Source of the DNA: Conchocele bisecta
Taxonomy: Eukaryota > Mollusca > Bivalvia > Lucinida > Thyasiridae
NCBI GenBank assembly: GCA_029237695.1
Contig: CM055268.1
Location: forward strand, 55,141,131 to 55,205,130
DNA length: 64,000 bases
Direction of reading: 5' to 3'
In this document: positions 53,808 to 64,000 of the stretch, in pieces
Layout: each line of letters starts with the position of its first letter
How positions within the stretch are numbered: position 1 is the stretch's first letter
Program-made: the position numbers and the translations under genes
The notes under the pieces: model-generated
Told to the model about the DNA's origin: nothing
What the model saw: only the letters and a program-made list of their open reading frames with translations
The model's database searches: none

Positions 53808-54293
53808 CAGGGGGCCGTTTCACTAACTTCGTACGACTAAAATGTTCGTAAGTGCACATTTAGGATCGTCTGGAAATTGATGCATTGACATTTATTGAGC
53901 ATAGGCTGCATATGCAGCCAATGCTCAATAAATGTAAAGCTAGTACTTGTTTAAAAGATAACATTGTTAATGTGAAATTTACAGGCTATCATAATTTTGC
54001 ACTTACAAAGATTTTAGTCGTACGAAGTTTAGTGAAACGGGACCAAGAGCGCCGTTTCACTAAACTTCCTACGACTAAAATGGTCGTAAGTGCAAATTTA
54101 GGATCGTCTAGAAATTTCAATTGATGGATTGTCATGTATTGAGCAAAGGCTGCAAACGCAGCCTATGCTCAATAATTGTAAATCCAATAATTGTTTACAA
54201 GAAAACATTGTTAATGTAAAATGTACAGGCTATCATAATTTTGCACTTACGAACATTTTAGTCGTTCGAAGTTCAGTGAAACGGGCCCCTGGT
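53808..54293. mobile_element. Two family B elements back to back
   Basis: First 53808-54045 (cagggggccgtttcac ... gtgaaacggg), second 54049-54293 (gccgtttcactaaacttcct ... gtgaaacgggcccctgg), in the same orientation with only ~4 bp between. Both keep the central hairpin with point changes. Confidence 0.88.
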
Positions 54294-54575
54294 GAGGGTG
54301 AACGACATCGTTGCCACTATGCCACTCTCACAATAAAACCTCGAAAGCTGAAACTGTACACACGTTTAATACAATTTAAATGATGTTTTGAAAAGGTTGA
54401 ATTGTATGATGAAAATGTCACGCTTAACAGAGATACGCAGAGGGTGGTTTTCTAAGATCCTGTCGTAAATATTTGGCAGCTCTATAACCCACCACTGAAT
54501 TAACATTGAGCTTCCATGCGTGCACACTAATCCTACATGTACTTTGTCATTTATCTCCGCTACTGTAAAGTGCAT

Positions 54576-54724
54576 TTGCAACCTTGAGCCTTTACCAAGT
54601 TGATGGGCTTTTATGTACCTAGTTTGGTCACATTAGTTTCATTATGCAGTTGCAACCTTGAGCCTTTGACAAGTTGATGGGCTTTTATGTGCCTAGTTTG
54701 GTCACATTAGTTTCATTATGCATT
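54576..54724 (+). repeat. 74-bp tandem duplication
   Basis: gcaaccttgagcctttacca (54578) and gcaaccttgagcctttgaca (54652) begin two copies with a handful of differences. Confidence 0.93.
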
Positions 54725-54928
54725 CCGAATTGTCAACACTAATTAGTATCGATCCAGTATTGAACAACTACAAATGTATCTGCGCGTGTCTCCATATTTA
54801 AATTCAGCAATTTGATTAAAGCAACCTTATCACATCTTTGAAACATTTTCGAGTTTTGTTTCTGCATTTACACAGCACATGGGCTATTTATGGACATGCG
54901 GATGTGATAACACAGTTATATCACGTTT

Positions 54929-54991
54929 GACCGCATGTACGATCGATAATCCACTCGCCAAAGCGAGTGGATTATCGATCGTACATGCGGT
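54929..54991. repeat. Perfect 30-bp-arm hairpin
   Basis: gaccgcatgtacgatcgata ... tatcgatcgtacatgcggtc with loop around ccaaag. Confidence 0.9.
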
Positions 54992-54999
54992 CGAACCGT

Positions 55000-55339
55000 G
55001 ATCTAACTTATACTTCATTAATCCAGCACTTGCACACGCACGCAATTGATTTACGATATGTATGGCAAGCCAAGTGCACACTAATTGCCTAAAACCAGGG
55101 TTTAAGAAAACTACCGTTTTGGATCACGATTGCCAGATGTATTAAAACGCACTCTTCACCAGGGTGTGGGATCAAGTGGTGCGAGAAAACTGTGACGTAA
55201 TGTGTGTTATCATAATATAGTTTGGTTTTCCTTGAATAACTTTCAAACGAAACAATATCTTTATCTGCAGTATGGCGCAGAAAGTACAGCAAGTTCTGAT
55301 TGTTAATCCGTTGCTTGTAAATAGTCACTTATACGGTAC
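55000..55339. other. Unassigned spacer
   Basis: No repeat or exon recognised. Confidence 0.35.
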
Positions 55340-55545
55340 TGCCTGTGCTAATTTTGCCAGTAAACAGCAATGTCTTTATTTCAAAATGATTGGATATTAT
55401 GCTCGAAATCAAGCAGGTTGATTGGCTGAGCCTGGGCTGTACTACACAGCTAAACAGACAATCCAGCTGCTTGATTACGAGTTGGTATTTCCAATGGATG
55501 TTCAGAAACATAAATAGTATTGGCAAGATTAACGCAGGAGGTGGC
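55340..55545. mobile_element. Family R element, uninterrupted
   Basis: cctgtgctaattttgccagt (55344) and its inverse attggcaagattaacgcagg (to 55538) bound the copy; interior ttgattggctgagcctgggc ... gattacgagttggtatttcc. This is the empty form of the interrupted copies at 28555-29240. Confidence 0.78.
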
Positions 55546-55876
55546 ATGGGCGGATTCAGGGGGGGGGGGGCGGACCCGGCGCCCCCCCCCCCCTAAAATT
55601 CGCCGAGTAAAGGTTTTTTACAAGTTACAAGGCACGTTTCATGCCATGTGCCATGCATTCCATGCATTTTTCGGTCTTTGTCAATTTCAAAAAATGTCCT
55701 GGGGGAATTTCCCCGGACCCCCCTAGCGCTATCCCGAGCTCTGCTTGGTCGACTAATTTGCAATACTTGACTATATTATCGAACGAGCATAGCTCGTTCG
55801 ATAATATAGTTAAGTATTGCAAAATAGTTACGCCCCCCCCCCCCCGCTAACCCGAAATCCTGGATCCGCGCCTGGG
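55544..55876. mobile_element. GGCGGATCCAGG-type element with poly-G/poly-C tracts
   Basis: gcatgggcggattcaggggg and tcctggatccgcgcctggg are terminal inverted repeats. A perfect hairpin gcaatacttgactatattat ... ataatatagttaagtattgc lies at 55760-55820. A truncated relative (cccccggacccccctagc ... tcctggatccgccactgc) sits inside D at 63027-63163. hAT-like ends are a guess from memory. Confidence 0.7.
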
Positions 55877-55918
55877 TCGTGTATATTGGTGTTCTTAGAA
55901 CATGTCTCCGATATCCAA

Positions 55919-56184
55919 TATGAGGCACGCCATGTGATTTTGTACCTTCGGACATCTGCGTAATTTCATTAAATACGTTTACAAAATTTACAATATTGTT
56001 CATAAATAAAAGTTGACAACACTTTCAGAGTGCATGCGGAATAAATTTGATGATTCCGCATGTAGTCGGAAACTTTTGTGAATTTTTGACGCCATTTACG
56101 GCAAATAATGTAAATTTTGTAAACGTATTTTATGAAATCACACAGATTTCCGAAGGTACAAAATCACATGGCGTGTCTCATATG
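55919..56184. mobile_element. Family N hairpin MITE
   Basis: tgaggcacgccatgtgattt ... gcatgcggaataaatttgat ... attccgcatgtagtcgg ... aaatcacatggcgtgtctca. Confidence 0.88.
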
Positions 56185-56214
56185 TGGTTTTTCGTTTCCT
56201 GCGCACGATATGAC

Positions 56215-56442
56215 CTACAGCAATCACTTAGAGAGGTTTCACTCTAAAGCATTCATTTAATCATTCTGAGCCATAGCTGTGTGCTATGAGATCACGAACA
56301 GATATTATCACCTGAGATAAATGACATAAAAACTCATCAAAAATAGTTTCTAATCAAAATTACAAAGTACAATGGAACCTCTCTAAACCGGGCACCCTGG
56401 GAGGTCCCCAGGGTGTCCGATTTAGAGAGGTTCCACTGTATA
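56215..56442. mobile_element. Family M elements, two partial copies
   Basis: 56222-56370 is the reverse of the M interior at 41880-42050; 56369-56442 is a short palindrome (ggaacctctctaaaccgggc / gtgtccgatttagagaggtt) closed by cctgggaggtccccagg. Confidence 0.72.
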
Positions 56443-56461
56443 TCAGACATGTATATGTTCT

Positions 56462-56820
56462 TTATAATTCCAGCACAAAAATATTTACACAATTCCCTAA
56501 CATTTGATTGGCCCGTAGCAAGTCTCTGTCCAAAATGTATATCCCAGTAAACTCCCACGCCGAACTACTTTCCGTAACCGTGAGGCGCAGTTAAAATAAT
56601 TCTTAAGAAAATGGAAAATAAACACATTTTCTTAATGAATTTATTTCAAATGCTGGAATTATAAGGAATGAATGGTCTTTTTGTGGAATTTATCGGGGAT
56701 ATAAACGTGGAAAAGTCGCGGGAATACTGGACGAGGCCTTCCGGCCTGCGTCCAGTATTCCCGCGACTTTTCCAAGTTTATACCCCGATAAATTCAACAA
56801 AAAGGCCATTCATTCCTATA
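56462..56820. mobile_element. Family G element with flanking duplication
   Basis: ataattccagcacaaaaata ... ccattcattcctata. gtatatgttcttt occurs on both sides (about 56451-56463 and 56852-56864), as does atatcagacat, suggesting that neighbouring sequence was duplicated around it. Confidence 0.85.
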
Positions 56821-56937
56821 GCATATCAGACATATTACTGTACCAAGGCATGTATATGTTCTTTGTGAACTTCAACCGACATTGTCATCGGAGATAGATG
56901 ACAATGTGACCCATACAAATAAAGATACATAGACTGT

Positions 56938-57182
56938 AATCATTTATTTTTCCTGAAATGCATTATTTCATATAAAACTGACAACTGCATATATTTGATG
57001 ATTAAAAGTATGCAGAATTATTATACTGAATTTATTACATTATCACAGCCAAAATGTCTGTGATAGTGTAATAAATTCAGCATAATAAAAATTAATAAAT
57101 TTATCTTTAAATTGAAAATTTGTCCCTCCAAGTATACTTTGCTAGATAAGTATACTTTGCAATTTTGGTGAAATAGGCTACT
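56938..57182. mobile_element. Family H, left end truncated
   Basis: aatcatttatttttcctgaa ... cagccaaaatgtctgtgata ... ttttggtgaaataggcta. Confidence 0.83.
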
Positions 57183-57867
57183 GATTTACCCATGTAGTTT
57201 TGGTTGACACACATTTGACTGACGTTTGCGCTATATAAAACATTTTGTGATTTTATTACGTGTTCTCGTTTTCTCTTCACCTCCATCGGAAACGTTTAAC
57301 CATTTTGAATGGTGGACGCGCAGTTTCAGGAACCTCTTTGTGCAAATGCGCAGATTTTAAAGTACAAAGCGGGTTTTCCTTAAACGAATGGAAACGCGAA
57401 ACTGAGCGTTTCAGTGGCCAAAGGTTCCGATTGCTATAATTGAGGAAACGCTACCCGTCATGAAGAAATGGCATTTTCATTGAATAAGAATGCCGGAATA
57501 CGCAAAACGGATTGAAGTCGGTAAGCAAATGGGAAACCCCGTTTGCAAACGTGAACACGTGGATTGGATTGGCTAGATGAAATTGGAATAAATGAAATGT
57601 GCATTTGGACCATGTTTTGACCACGTTCGGACCAAGTTTATTTCTTATTATTCAAGTGGAACGAACAAAGCGCAGGCTCTAATATACCTCGCCACTTTCT
57701 GAAAATGCTGTCATTATAAAATAAATGCTAGATTCTCATCCATTTTTGTTTCCAAAATGGGGGCGGGCGGTGAAATTTTCCTTTTTATTTCATATTTTTA
57801 AGATATTGGAAATACCGACCATCGACCATCGTTTGTATTAGCTCTTTGCATGCTGGGAATGAAAATA
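57183..57867. other. Unassigned, longest stretch without a recognised repeat
   Basis: About 680 bp with no repeat shared with the window. A gctatataaaaca TATA-like motif lies near 57230. No open frame of note. Confidence 0.4.
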
Positions 57868-58306
57868 TAGAGAATAGTAGGTTAGTGCCGTGAATGGGAC
57901 AACATATCTGGCAAGTCTCAAGAATTTCTTGATTTCTCATCAGAAGTGTATGTTATGACCACTCATTTGAACCGTCTCGCCGAGGCGGTTCAAATGAGTG
58001 GTCACAACATATGTTTTGGTTCAGAAATAAGGAAAATAGATAGAGAATAGTAGGTTAGTGCCGTGAATGGGAAAAAAATATCTGGCAAGGCTCAGGAAAC
58101 GGGATGGGCGAGGCTCTGCCGAGCACATCCCGTTTCCGTGCCGCGCCAGATATTTTTTCCCATTCACGGCACTAACCTACTATTCTATTTATCCCGTCAA
58201 CACCTACAAATGGCTGTGAAATGCAAAAATTGTATTGACTGGATATCAAAAATGTTTCACGGCACCGTGTTTCACGGCACATACGCACTGTGTTGACGGG
58301 ATAAAA
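57868..58306. mobile_element. C arm, family A palindrome, then complete family C
   Basis: atagagaatagtaggttagt ... ctggcaag (57868-57917), A palindrome (57946-58020, gaaccgtctcgccgaggcgg), then a full C from 58040 to tgttgacgggataaa at 58306. Reverse complement of the arrangement at 1-217. Confidence 0.85.
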
Positions 58307-58394
58307 TGGCTATAATCTCTAACTTAAGAGCACATGACAATTCATCAATGTCTTTCTTATTTCTCTCTGAAAATATGTCTTCGAATTTCATTAA

Positions 58395-58440
58395 TACAAT
58401 CCCGATCGTTAAATTACCCATCGCATGCTCCCAACAACCA
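58395..58440 (+). mobile_element. SINE-like retroposon 3'-end fragment
   Basis: cccgatcgttaaattaccca then tcgcatgctccca matches the 3' end of the retroposon at 8849-9244. Confidence 0.6.
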
Positions 58441-58974
58441 CAACGTATTGAAAATATTAAATTCTCGAGGCGGGAGGGGATGAGCATATAGCATTTATTT
58501 TATACTGGCCTTTAAACGGACAACAACAGTGTTGTGAAATTCGATTTTCTTGTCATAATTTCAGAACATCAGCTTAATAAAACTAGATAACAGACATGTA
58601 ATTTGCTGGTTCAGTAATCAAAATATGTGTTTTTGCTTCATTTATTTCCGTCTGTCGGGGCACTTGATTGATAAATACCGGTATATCGATCAGTCGGTTT
58701 CTCGAACACTGATACTATGAGTTGGCATTTGTTGTTTGTTGTCCTCCTTCCGGGAATGCCAAACATGACATAGTAATGCTTAAAATTGACATCGCAAAGT
58801 ACACTATTTATCGCATAACACGGGTTTTCACAGTTGAATAACACAGTGTACGTGTAATAAAACCCATAATACACTAGTGTAATAAATTTGCAAATGAGTC
58901 CGCTACAGACAACATGTTACGTAATTAGTACATCTTCAAATTATGATGACGTGCTTATGCAATAAATATAATCT
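58441..58974. other. Unassigned spacer
   Basis: No recognised repeat; a minus frame of 78 codons (58874-58638) has no family resemblance. Confidence 0.35.
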
Positions 58975-58984
58975 CTAACATTTG

Positions 58985-59090
58985 TGATGGTTGAATATGT
59001 TATTTATTAAACTCGTTGACTGATTTCATAAGAAACGAGGCACAGCCTCGTTTCTTATGAAATCAGTAAAGGTGTTTAATAAATTTAAAT
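58985..59090. repeat. AB hairpin
   Basis: ctgatttcataagaaacgagg (59020-59040) pairs perfectly with its inverse at 59046-59066, extended imperfectly by tatttattaaac / gtttaataaat. Confidence 0.85.
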
Positions 59091-59130
59091 CTTCACTCAA
59101 ACTCATGTAACATCCTCTATCAACACTGAT

Positions 59131-59575
59131 ATATAATTCCAGCACAAAAGTATTTACACAATTCCCTAACATTTGATTGGTCCGTAGCAAGTCTCTGTCC
59201 AAAATTTATATCCCAGTAAACTCCCATGCCGAACTACTTTCCGTAACCGTCAGGCGCAGTTAAAATAATTCTTAAGAAAACGGAAAATAAACACATTTTC
59301 TTGATGAATTTATTTCAAATGCTGAAATTATAAGGAATGAATGGCCTTTTTGTGGAATTTATCAGGGATATAAACTTGGAAAAGTCGCGGGAATACTCGA
59401 CGAGGCCTTAAAAAATTACAATTTTCGAAAAAAAATCAAAAAACAAAAAATGTTGTTTTTTTTGTGTTTTTTTTCTCGAAAATTGTAATTTTTTATCGCT
59501 TCGTCCAGTATTCCCGCGACTTTTCCAAGTTTATACCCCGATAAACTCCACAAAAAGGCCATTCATTCCTATAAT
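59131..59575. mobile_element. Family G with alternative AT-rich loop
   Basis: ataattccagcacaaaagta ... cattcattcctata; tip is a ~90-bp A/T stem (aaaattacaattttcg / cgaaaattgtaatttt) as at 38884-38975. Confidence 0.87.
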
Positions 59576-59629
59576 ATCCTATATTTATACAAATATATCA
59601 AGCCGCTACATGCATATGCAGTATCGTAC

Positions 59630-60117
59630 TACTGTCTGGTTCACGAAACCTGTTTTACAGCTATATAAACCATGCAAAAACAATCGTTTTTTTCTCGATA
59701 ATGTTAAATTAAACAAAAATTTAATAATGAGCCTTCTTTTTATTTCGTGAAATTTTGTCACATATTGGTTTTATTGCGAAAAAATAATGTCTATGGGTAT
59801 TTAACATGGGGACATTTTTAGATTTTCAGAAATCAGTACTGCCGATTTTCAAAATTTAACTTTTGTTTTCTTAGTCAATTGCCATTTTTTTGTTTTTCTT
59901 TACTCCACCCAGAGCTCATCCACCTCCTTCTCCCACATGTTAAATTCCCATAGACAAATCTATTTTCCATGATAAAATCAATATTTGACCAAATTTCACA
60001 AAATAGAAAGAAGGTTCATTCTTCAATTTTCATAAAATTTAATATTATCAAAAAATCTTCGTTTTGCATTGTTTATGTGGCCATACAATTTTGGCAGGTT
60101 CGTGAAACAGACAGTAG
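59630..60117. mobile_element. Family V inverted-repeat element, second copy
   Basis: actgtctggttcacgaaacc ... ggttcgtgaaacagacagt; interior ccttctttttatttcgtgaa and its inverse. More diverged than 20533-21108 and without the perfect central hairpin. Confidence 0.78.
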
Positions 60118-60221
60118 ATAGATGTCAGATATGACGGAAAACAGCGCATTCATTTCGTTCTACATGTTTGTTACAATGTACATGAATGTGCACACATGTT
60201 TATACTCATCTGCTCACATAT

Positions 60222-60470
60222 GTTAAAGGTACATGCCCACTCAGTAGGCACAACCAGTTCTTTATATGACGTAAATAAGTGTATAATTGTGTCACTATTC
60301 CACCAGTTCTAAAAATTACGAGTGCCCGCTATACCGATATAATCATTTAGTAATACATGTACATTTATTTACAGATAGTGACTCGCGGTGGTATCAGGCT
60401 ATGTCTTATGTAAATAAGGCATGCCATTTTTTAAATTATTTATACTAATTAAATGCGTCACATAACGAAC
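60222..60470. mobile_element. Family Q, right half only
   Basis: ttaaaggtacatgcccactc ... aaaattacgagtgcccgcta ... attaaatgcgtcacataacg is the reverse complement of 42500-42748. Confidence 0.72.
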
Positions 60471-60536
60471 ATATGAACATAACATCCTGCAGATTAATAT
60501 ATTTTAGTGCGCGAAATGAAAACATTATTTCTTAAA

Positions 60537-60640
60537 TTTATACCGTTGACTGTGGTGTAGCGATATAGTGCACCATATTGCATATACATTTATACCGTTG
60601 AATGTGGTGTAGCGATATAGTATAGGAATGAATGGCCTTT
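60537..60640 (+). repeat. 52-bp tandem duplication disrupted by G
   Basis: tttataccgttgactgtggt (60537) and tttataccgttgaatgtggt (60589). The second unit is cut by the G element; the continuation (ccatattgcatat) appears after G at about 60960. Confidence 0.85.
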
Positions 60641-60951
60641 TTGTGGAATGTATCGGGGTATAAACTTGGAAAAGTCGCGGGAATACTGGACGAAGGCCGG
60701 AAGGCCTCGTCCAGTATTCCTGCGACTTTTCCAAGTTTAATCCCCGATAAATTCCACAAAAAGGCCATTCATTCCTTATAATTCCAGCATTTGAAATAAA
60801 TTAATCAAGAATTCTTAATAATTATTTTAACTACGGTTACGGAAAGTAGTTCGGCGTGGGAGTTTACTGGGATATAAATTTTGGACAGAGACTTCCTACG
60901 GGCCAATCAAATGTTAGGGAATTGTGTAAATATTTTTGTGCTGGAATTATT
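60620..60951. mobile_element. Family G element
   Basis: tataggaatgaatggcc hairpin with ggccggaaggcc tip, then ataattccagc ... gtgctggaattat; about 25 bp deleted around cgttttcttaag. Confidence 0.87.
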
Positions 60952-61102
60952 GTACATGTACCATATTGCATATAAAGCGGAAAACATGCAGCTATGTAAC
61001 AGGATACATGTCATACTGCGTTTAGTCTCATTTATTACCAACTATACGTAGGCTACTTTGTTTCTTTTGCAAAAAAACGTTCACATGTTGTTGAGTGTTA
61101 AT

Positions 61103-61262
61103 GGGGCCGTTTCACTAAACTTCGTACGAATTAAATGTTCGTACATGTAAGTGCAAAATTATGATAGTCTGTAAATTTCACATCAACAATGTTTTCTTGT
61201 AAGCAATTATTGGATTTAAACTGCTTGATGACGAGTTCAGACTGCCAATTAAATGGACGTCC
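61103..61262. mobile_element. Half of family B joined to an R fragment
   Basis: ggggccgtttcactaaactt ... gcaattattggattt stops at the base of the B hairpin and continues as aaactgcttgatgacgagtt, an R piece. Confidence 0.75.
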
Positions 61263-61510
61263 CGGGGGCCGTTTCACTAAACTTCGTACGACTAAAATGT
61301 TCGTAAGTGCAAAATTATGATAGTCGATCTGTATATTTCACAGTAACCTTGTTTTCTTTTAAACAATTATTGGATTTACATTTATTGAGCATAGGCTGCA
61401 TATGCAGCATATGCTAAATACATGTAAATCCATCAATTGACATTTCCAGACGATCGTAAATTTGCACTTACGAGCAGTTTAATCGTACGAAGCTTAGTGA
61501 AACGGGCCCC
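61263..61510. mobile_element. Family B hairpin MITE
   Basis: cgggggccgtttcacta ... ataggctgcatatgcagcat ... gtgaaacgggcccc. Confidence 0.88.
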
Positions 61511-61524
61511 ATATCTCTACGTGA

Positions 61525-61740
61525 CAGTGTAATCTCTCTAAACAGGGCATCTTTGGTACATCGCAGGGTGTCAGACGATGAGATGTTCCTCTGGTAAATT
61601 ACGGACTACAAAGTCATATGCCAATATGACCGTGACTACAAAGTCATATGCTAATATGACCGTGACACATCTCTAGACTGGACAGCCTGGGGACCTCCTA
61701 ATGTGTCCGATTTACAGAGAGAGGGTACACTGGAAAATTA
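61525..61740. mobile_element. Degraded family M with 30-bp tandem
   Basis: cagtgtaatctctctaaaca ... tgtccgatttacagagag then ggtacactgg. gactacaaagtcatatgc is repeated at 61604 and 61634. Confidence 0.6.
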
Positions 61741-61755
61741 CGGACTCAAATATAT

Positions 61756-61892
61756 ATGAGACACGCCATGTGAATTCACGCCTTCGGACATCTGCGTAAT
61801 TTCATGAATTTGTTTTTTACAGAAAATGCCATACATGTATTTATGAAAAACAGATGTCCGAAGGAACAAACTCACATGGCGTGTCTCATATG
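61756..61892. mobile_element. Family N, internally deleted
   Basis: tgagacacgccatgtgaatt ... catctgcgtaatttcatgaa directly to atgaaaaacagatgtccgaa ... ctcacatggcgtgtctca; the whole loop side of the hairpin is lost. Confidence 0.82.
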
Positions 61893-62141
61893 TGGCTGTG
61901 ACTGGATAAATGTGAATTATGAGTTTGCGAGCAGTGTACATCCAGACCGCATTGTGCATCCGCACAGTCTGATCAGGATCTGCACTGTTCGCCATTCCAT
62001 CAAAGAAACACTCGTCATGATTCTACATGTAACAAGCACTATAGATCGATACATGTAACATGCTACACAATGTGCAATTTGATCACGAGCTATACTGGTC
62101 ATAAATCCCATAAGCCAAGTTGTGCCAGTCGGTCAGCCACA
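61890..62141. mobile_element. Family O element between two N elements
   Basis: atgtggctgtgactggataa ... gtgcatccgcacagtctgat ... ggtcataaatcccataagcc ... cggtcagccacat. Confidence 0.82.
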
Positions 62142-62405
62142 TGAGAGACACGCCGTGTGATTTTTTACCTTCAGACATCTGCGTAATTTCATTAAATACG
62201 TTTAAAAAAATTACCGTTTTTGTTAAAAATAAATTCAAAAGTTGACAAAATTTTCAGAGTACATGCGGAATATAACTCCGCATGCACTCTGAAAATTGTG
62301 TCAACTTTTGACGCCATTTACGGAAGATATTGTAAATTTTGTAAACGTATTTCATGAAATTACGCAGATGTCAGAAGGTACACAATCATATGGCGTTTCT
62401 CACAT
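62141..62405. mobile_element. Family N hairpin MITE
   Basis: gagagacacgccgtgtgatt ... tcagagtacatgcggaatat / ctccgcatgcactctgaaaa ... catatggcgtttctcac. Confidence 0.87.
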
Positions 62406-62561
62406 GAAAAACACGTAGTACCTAGATAGGGATGAACTGCAGTGTCGAAGTCTGATCCTGTCTTTTGCCGGGGGCAGTACATGTCATTCCAATTTAAACG
62501 TAATATTGCATACGAACATCTGCTTTGTTACGTGTACATCATATTTATTATTAAAGCGACT

Positions 62562-63755
62562 GTACATCCAAGGTGCATGAGCACGTGGTTACAACAACAA
62601 CAACGTCACCCACTCCAAAGTAAGTATTATTTTATATTTTCCTTAATATGAATATGCAACGGATTTTGATGAAATATGGCGCAGCAAACGCGTCTTCAGG
62701 AGATGCATTTTGGTGGTCCAGGGAGTTTGGCATAGACTTATGTCGTTTTTGCGAAGAATCGATTTCCGTGTCGGAGACACGGAAATCGATTCTGCGCAAA
62801 AACGACAGAAGATTGAGCGAAAATACAGAGACCACCAAATGCAGCTTAACAAGACGCGTTTGGTGCGCCATATTTCATCAAAATCCGTTACAGTAGCGCT
62901 TTTCTGCAGGTCAACTATACGTACTATACCAATACTATACGTATACTATACCAATACGATATGTTTTCTATACGATATGCATATAATATAAACGTACGGT
63001 ATGTTTGTACCGTACATACCAACCAATTTCAAAAAAATTCCTGGCGGGGGGCATGCCCCCGGACCCCCCTAGCCAACTCCCTCGCACCGCTTAGTCGAAG
63101 AACGAGCATACCTCGTTCAAGTTCCATGTTGGGCTTGGTAAAAATCCTGGATCCGCCACTGCCATTCAAATCGTACGTTTATACGATTTTTATACATGTG
63201 TATAATTCTGGTACGTTTGTATCGTACAAACATACCAGATTTGTGTACTGTATAAATGTAACAGAATACCGTATATTAACGGTGTTGCCGTGTACTATTT
63301 GCCATAATAATAATATTTGGTCCGCCCCTAATATTTTGTTCTCTTTGGTGTCGAGAATTTCTTTAAAATGAGAGGTGTTTTCAGTAGAATGAAAAGCCAC
63401 ACTTTGGGTATGATATATTCATACCATATCCGTACGGATATATCGTATTTACGAATGGATATCGTATGTTTGTATAATATTCGTATAGTACGTTTGTAAT
63501 ATACGATGATACGGTACAAAGATACCAATATTATATGAGCATACGATATGCTCATTAAATATACCAATACTTACGATTACGATACATGTATGTATACGAT
63601 ATTAGTATATACAGATAGGTAAGGAGCAGAAAAGCGCTACTGTACGTAATAAGGACAATATAAAACAATACGTACTTTCAATCGGATGGATTCTGGAAGT
63701 TTCAGTACTTGTTGTTGTTGTTAGTACCACGTGATCATACACCTTGACATCTGTG
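62562..63755. mobile_element. Family E element containing a family D element
   Basis: E left arm gcacgtggttacaacaacaa ... core palindrome tttgcgaagaatcgatttcc / ggaaatcgattctgcgcaaa ... gatgaaatatggcg / cgccatatttcatc; right end gttgttgttgttagtaccac ... gatcatacaccttgaca. D interrupts the right arm at 62891. Confidence 0.85.
62891..63642. mobile_element. Family D element with two internal insertions
   Basis: CAGTAGCGCTTTTCTGC / GCAGAAAAGCGCTACTG with TA at 62889-62890 and 63643-63644. Compared with 3468-3926 it has an extra block at 63027-63163 (fragment of the GGCGGATCC-type element) and another at about 63240-63412. Confidence 0.9.
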
Positions 63756-63935
63756 CTATGTTTCAAGCAAACACATGCTTTGTAAACTTATTCGTATATA
63801 AAAGTAATGTGTGTTATGAAAATATATCGATATTCTAGTACATGTACCAATAGTTGGTAAGTTCAAAATCACTGTTTTGATAAAAACGAAATGTTTTGTC
63901 TAACATGTAGATATATGTAAATACGTTGATACAGT
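63753..63935. other. Spacer
   Basis: Nothing recognised. Confidence 0.3.
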
Positions 63936-64000
63936 AATTTCAGCACAAACATATTTACACAAGTCCCTAACATTTGATTGGTCCGTTGTGCAAGTCTGCT
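63936..64000. mobile_element. Family G, cut by window end
   Basis: taatttcagcacaaacatat ... ccctaacatttgattggtcc is the left end of family G. Confidence 0.8.

Overview
This is a eukaryotic window saturated with repeats. I find no intact host gene, rRNA, tRNA or CRISPR array. The AT-rich background, hundreds of bases of nested palindromic MITE-like elements per kilobase, two retroposons with the (GTGA)n/gtttaacg signature common in molluscs, and LINE remnants suggest a marine invertebrate, most likely a bivalve mollusc; this is an inference from repeat style, not a proof. Almost every open reading frame is a shadow of a repeat. || Local family labels used below (mine, not database names): A = palindrome centred on GAACCGTCTCG/CGAGACGGTTC; B = GGGGCCGTTTCAC...GTGAAACGGCCCC with a GCATATGC-centred hairpin; C = TTTATCCCGTCAACA...ATAGAGAATAG; D = CAGTAGCGC element with TA target duplication; E = palindrome with GTTGTTGT..CCACGTGATCA ends; F = CAGTGGGGTCAGCG palindrome with TA target duplication; G = ATAATTCCAGCAC...AGGAATGAATGGCC hairpin element; H = TAGCCTATTTCATCAACATT element; J = TACGGAGCCCCG element with a 22-bp minisatellite; L = CAGGGCCCGGTTGCT palindrome; M = AACCTCTCTAAACCGG element; N = GACACGCCATGTG hairpin; O = GTGGCTGTGACTGG element; P = TTAACCCTTT piggyBac-like MITE; Q = TTAAAGGTACATGCCCACT element; R = AAGATTAACGCAGG element; S = TATACGCCCG element; V = large inverted repeat with TTCACGAAA ends. 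|| Layout. 1-5.35 kb: a C/A composite, then copy 1 of a ~4.2-kb direct segmental duplication (797-5035) holding B, C, a 165-bp tandem array, D and F. 5354-5853: a 500-N gap. 5.85-7.2 kb: H, B, H. 7216-17358: the centrepiece, a ~10.1-kb foldback element whose inverted arms are arrays of a 76-bp monomer around a ~2-kb palindromic core; it sits inside an N element. 17.4-24 kb: F with A inside it, two S copies, CpG-rich palindromes, a V element, a frameshifted pseudogene (21.3-21.7 kb), a tail-to-tail G pair and a 38-bp minisatellite. 24-31 kb: B, P, C-in-B, G, a 1.45-kb composite bounded by 60-bp inverted repeats that encloses a tetranucleotide microsatellite and a 177-bp tandem array, and tandem R copies interrupted by L and B. 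31-45.5 kb: scattered H, B, N, O, F, G, P-in-S, Q and two LINE 3'-end remnants (32.3-32.9 kb minus, 42.8-43.5 kb plus). 45691-49529: copy 2 of the duplication. 50334-50833: a second 500-N gap with the same left flank as the first. 51-64 kb: more G, L, B, N, M and O elements, a striking nested palindrome (53.2-53.5 kb) and an E element containing the second D. || How the parts work together: this is a transposon graveyard and nursery. Elements insert into one another repeatedly (A in F, C in B, P in S, D in E, L and B in R, the foldback in N). The duplication provides filled and empty sites that fix the ends and the TA target duplications of D and F. No transposase gene is visible for any of the MITE families or for the foldback element, so all would depend on proteins encoded elsewhere.
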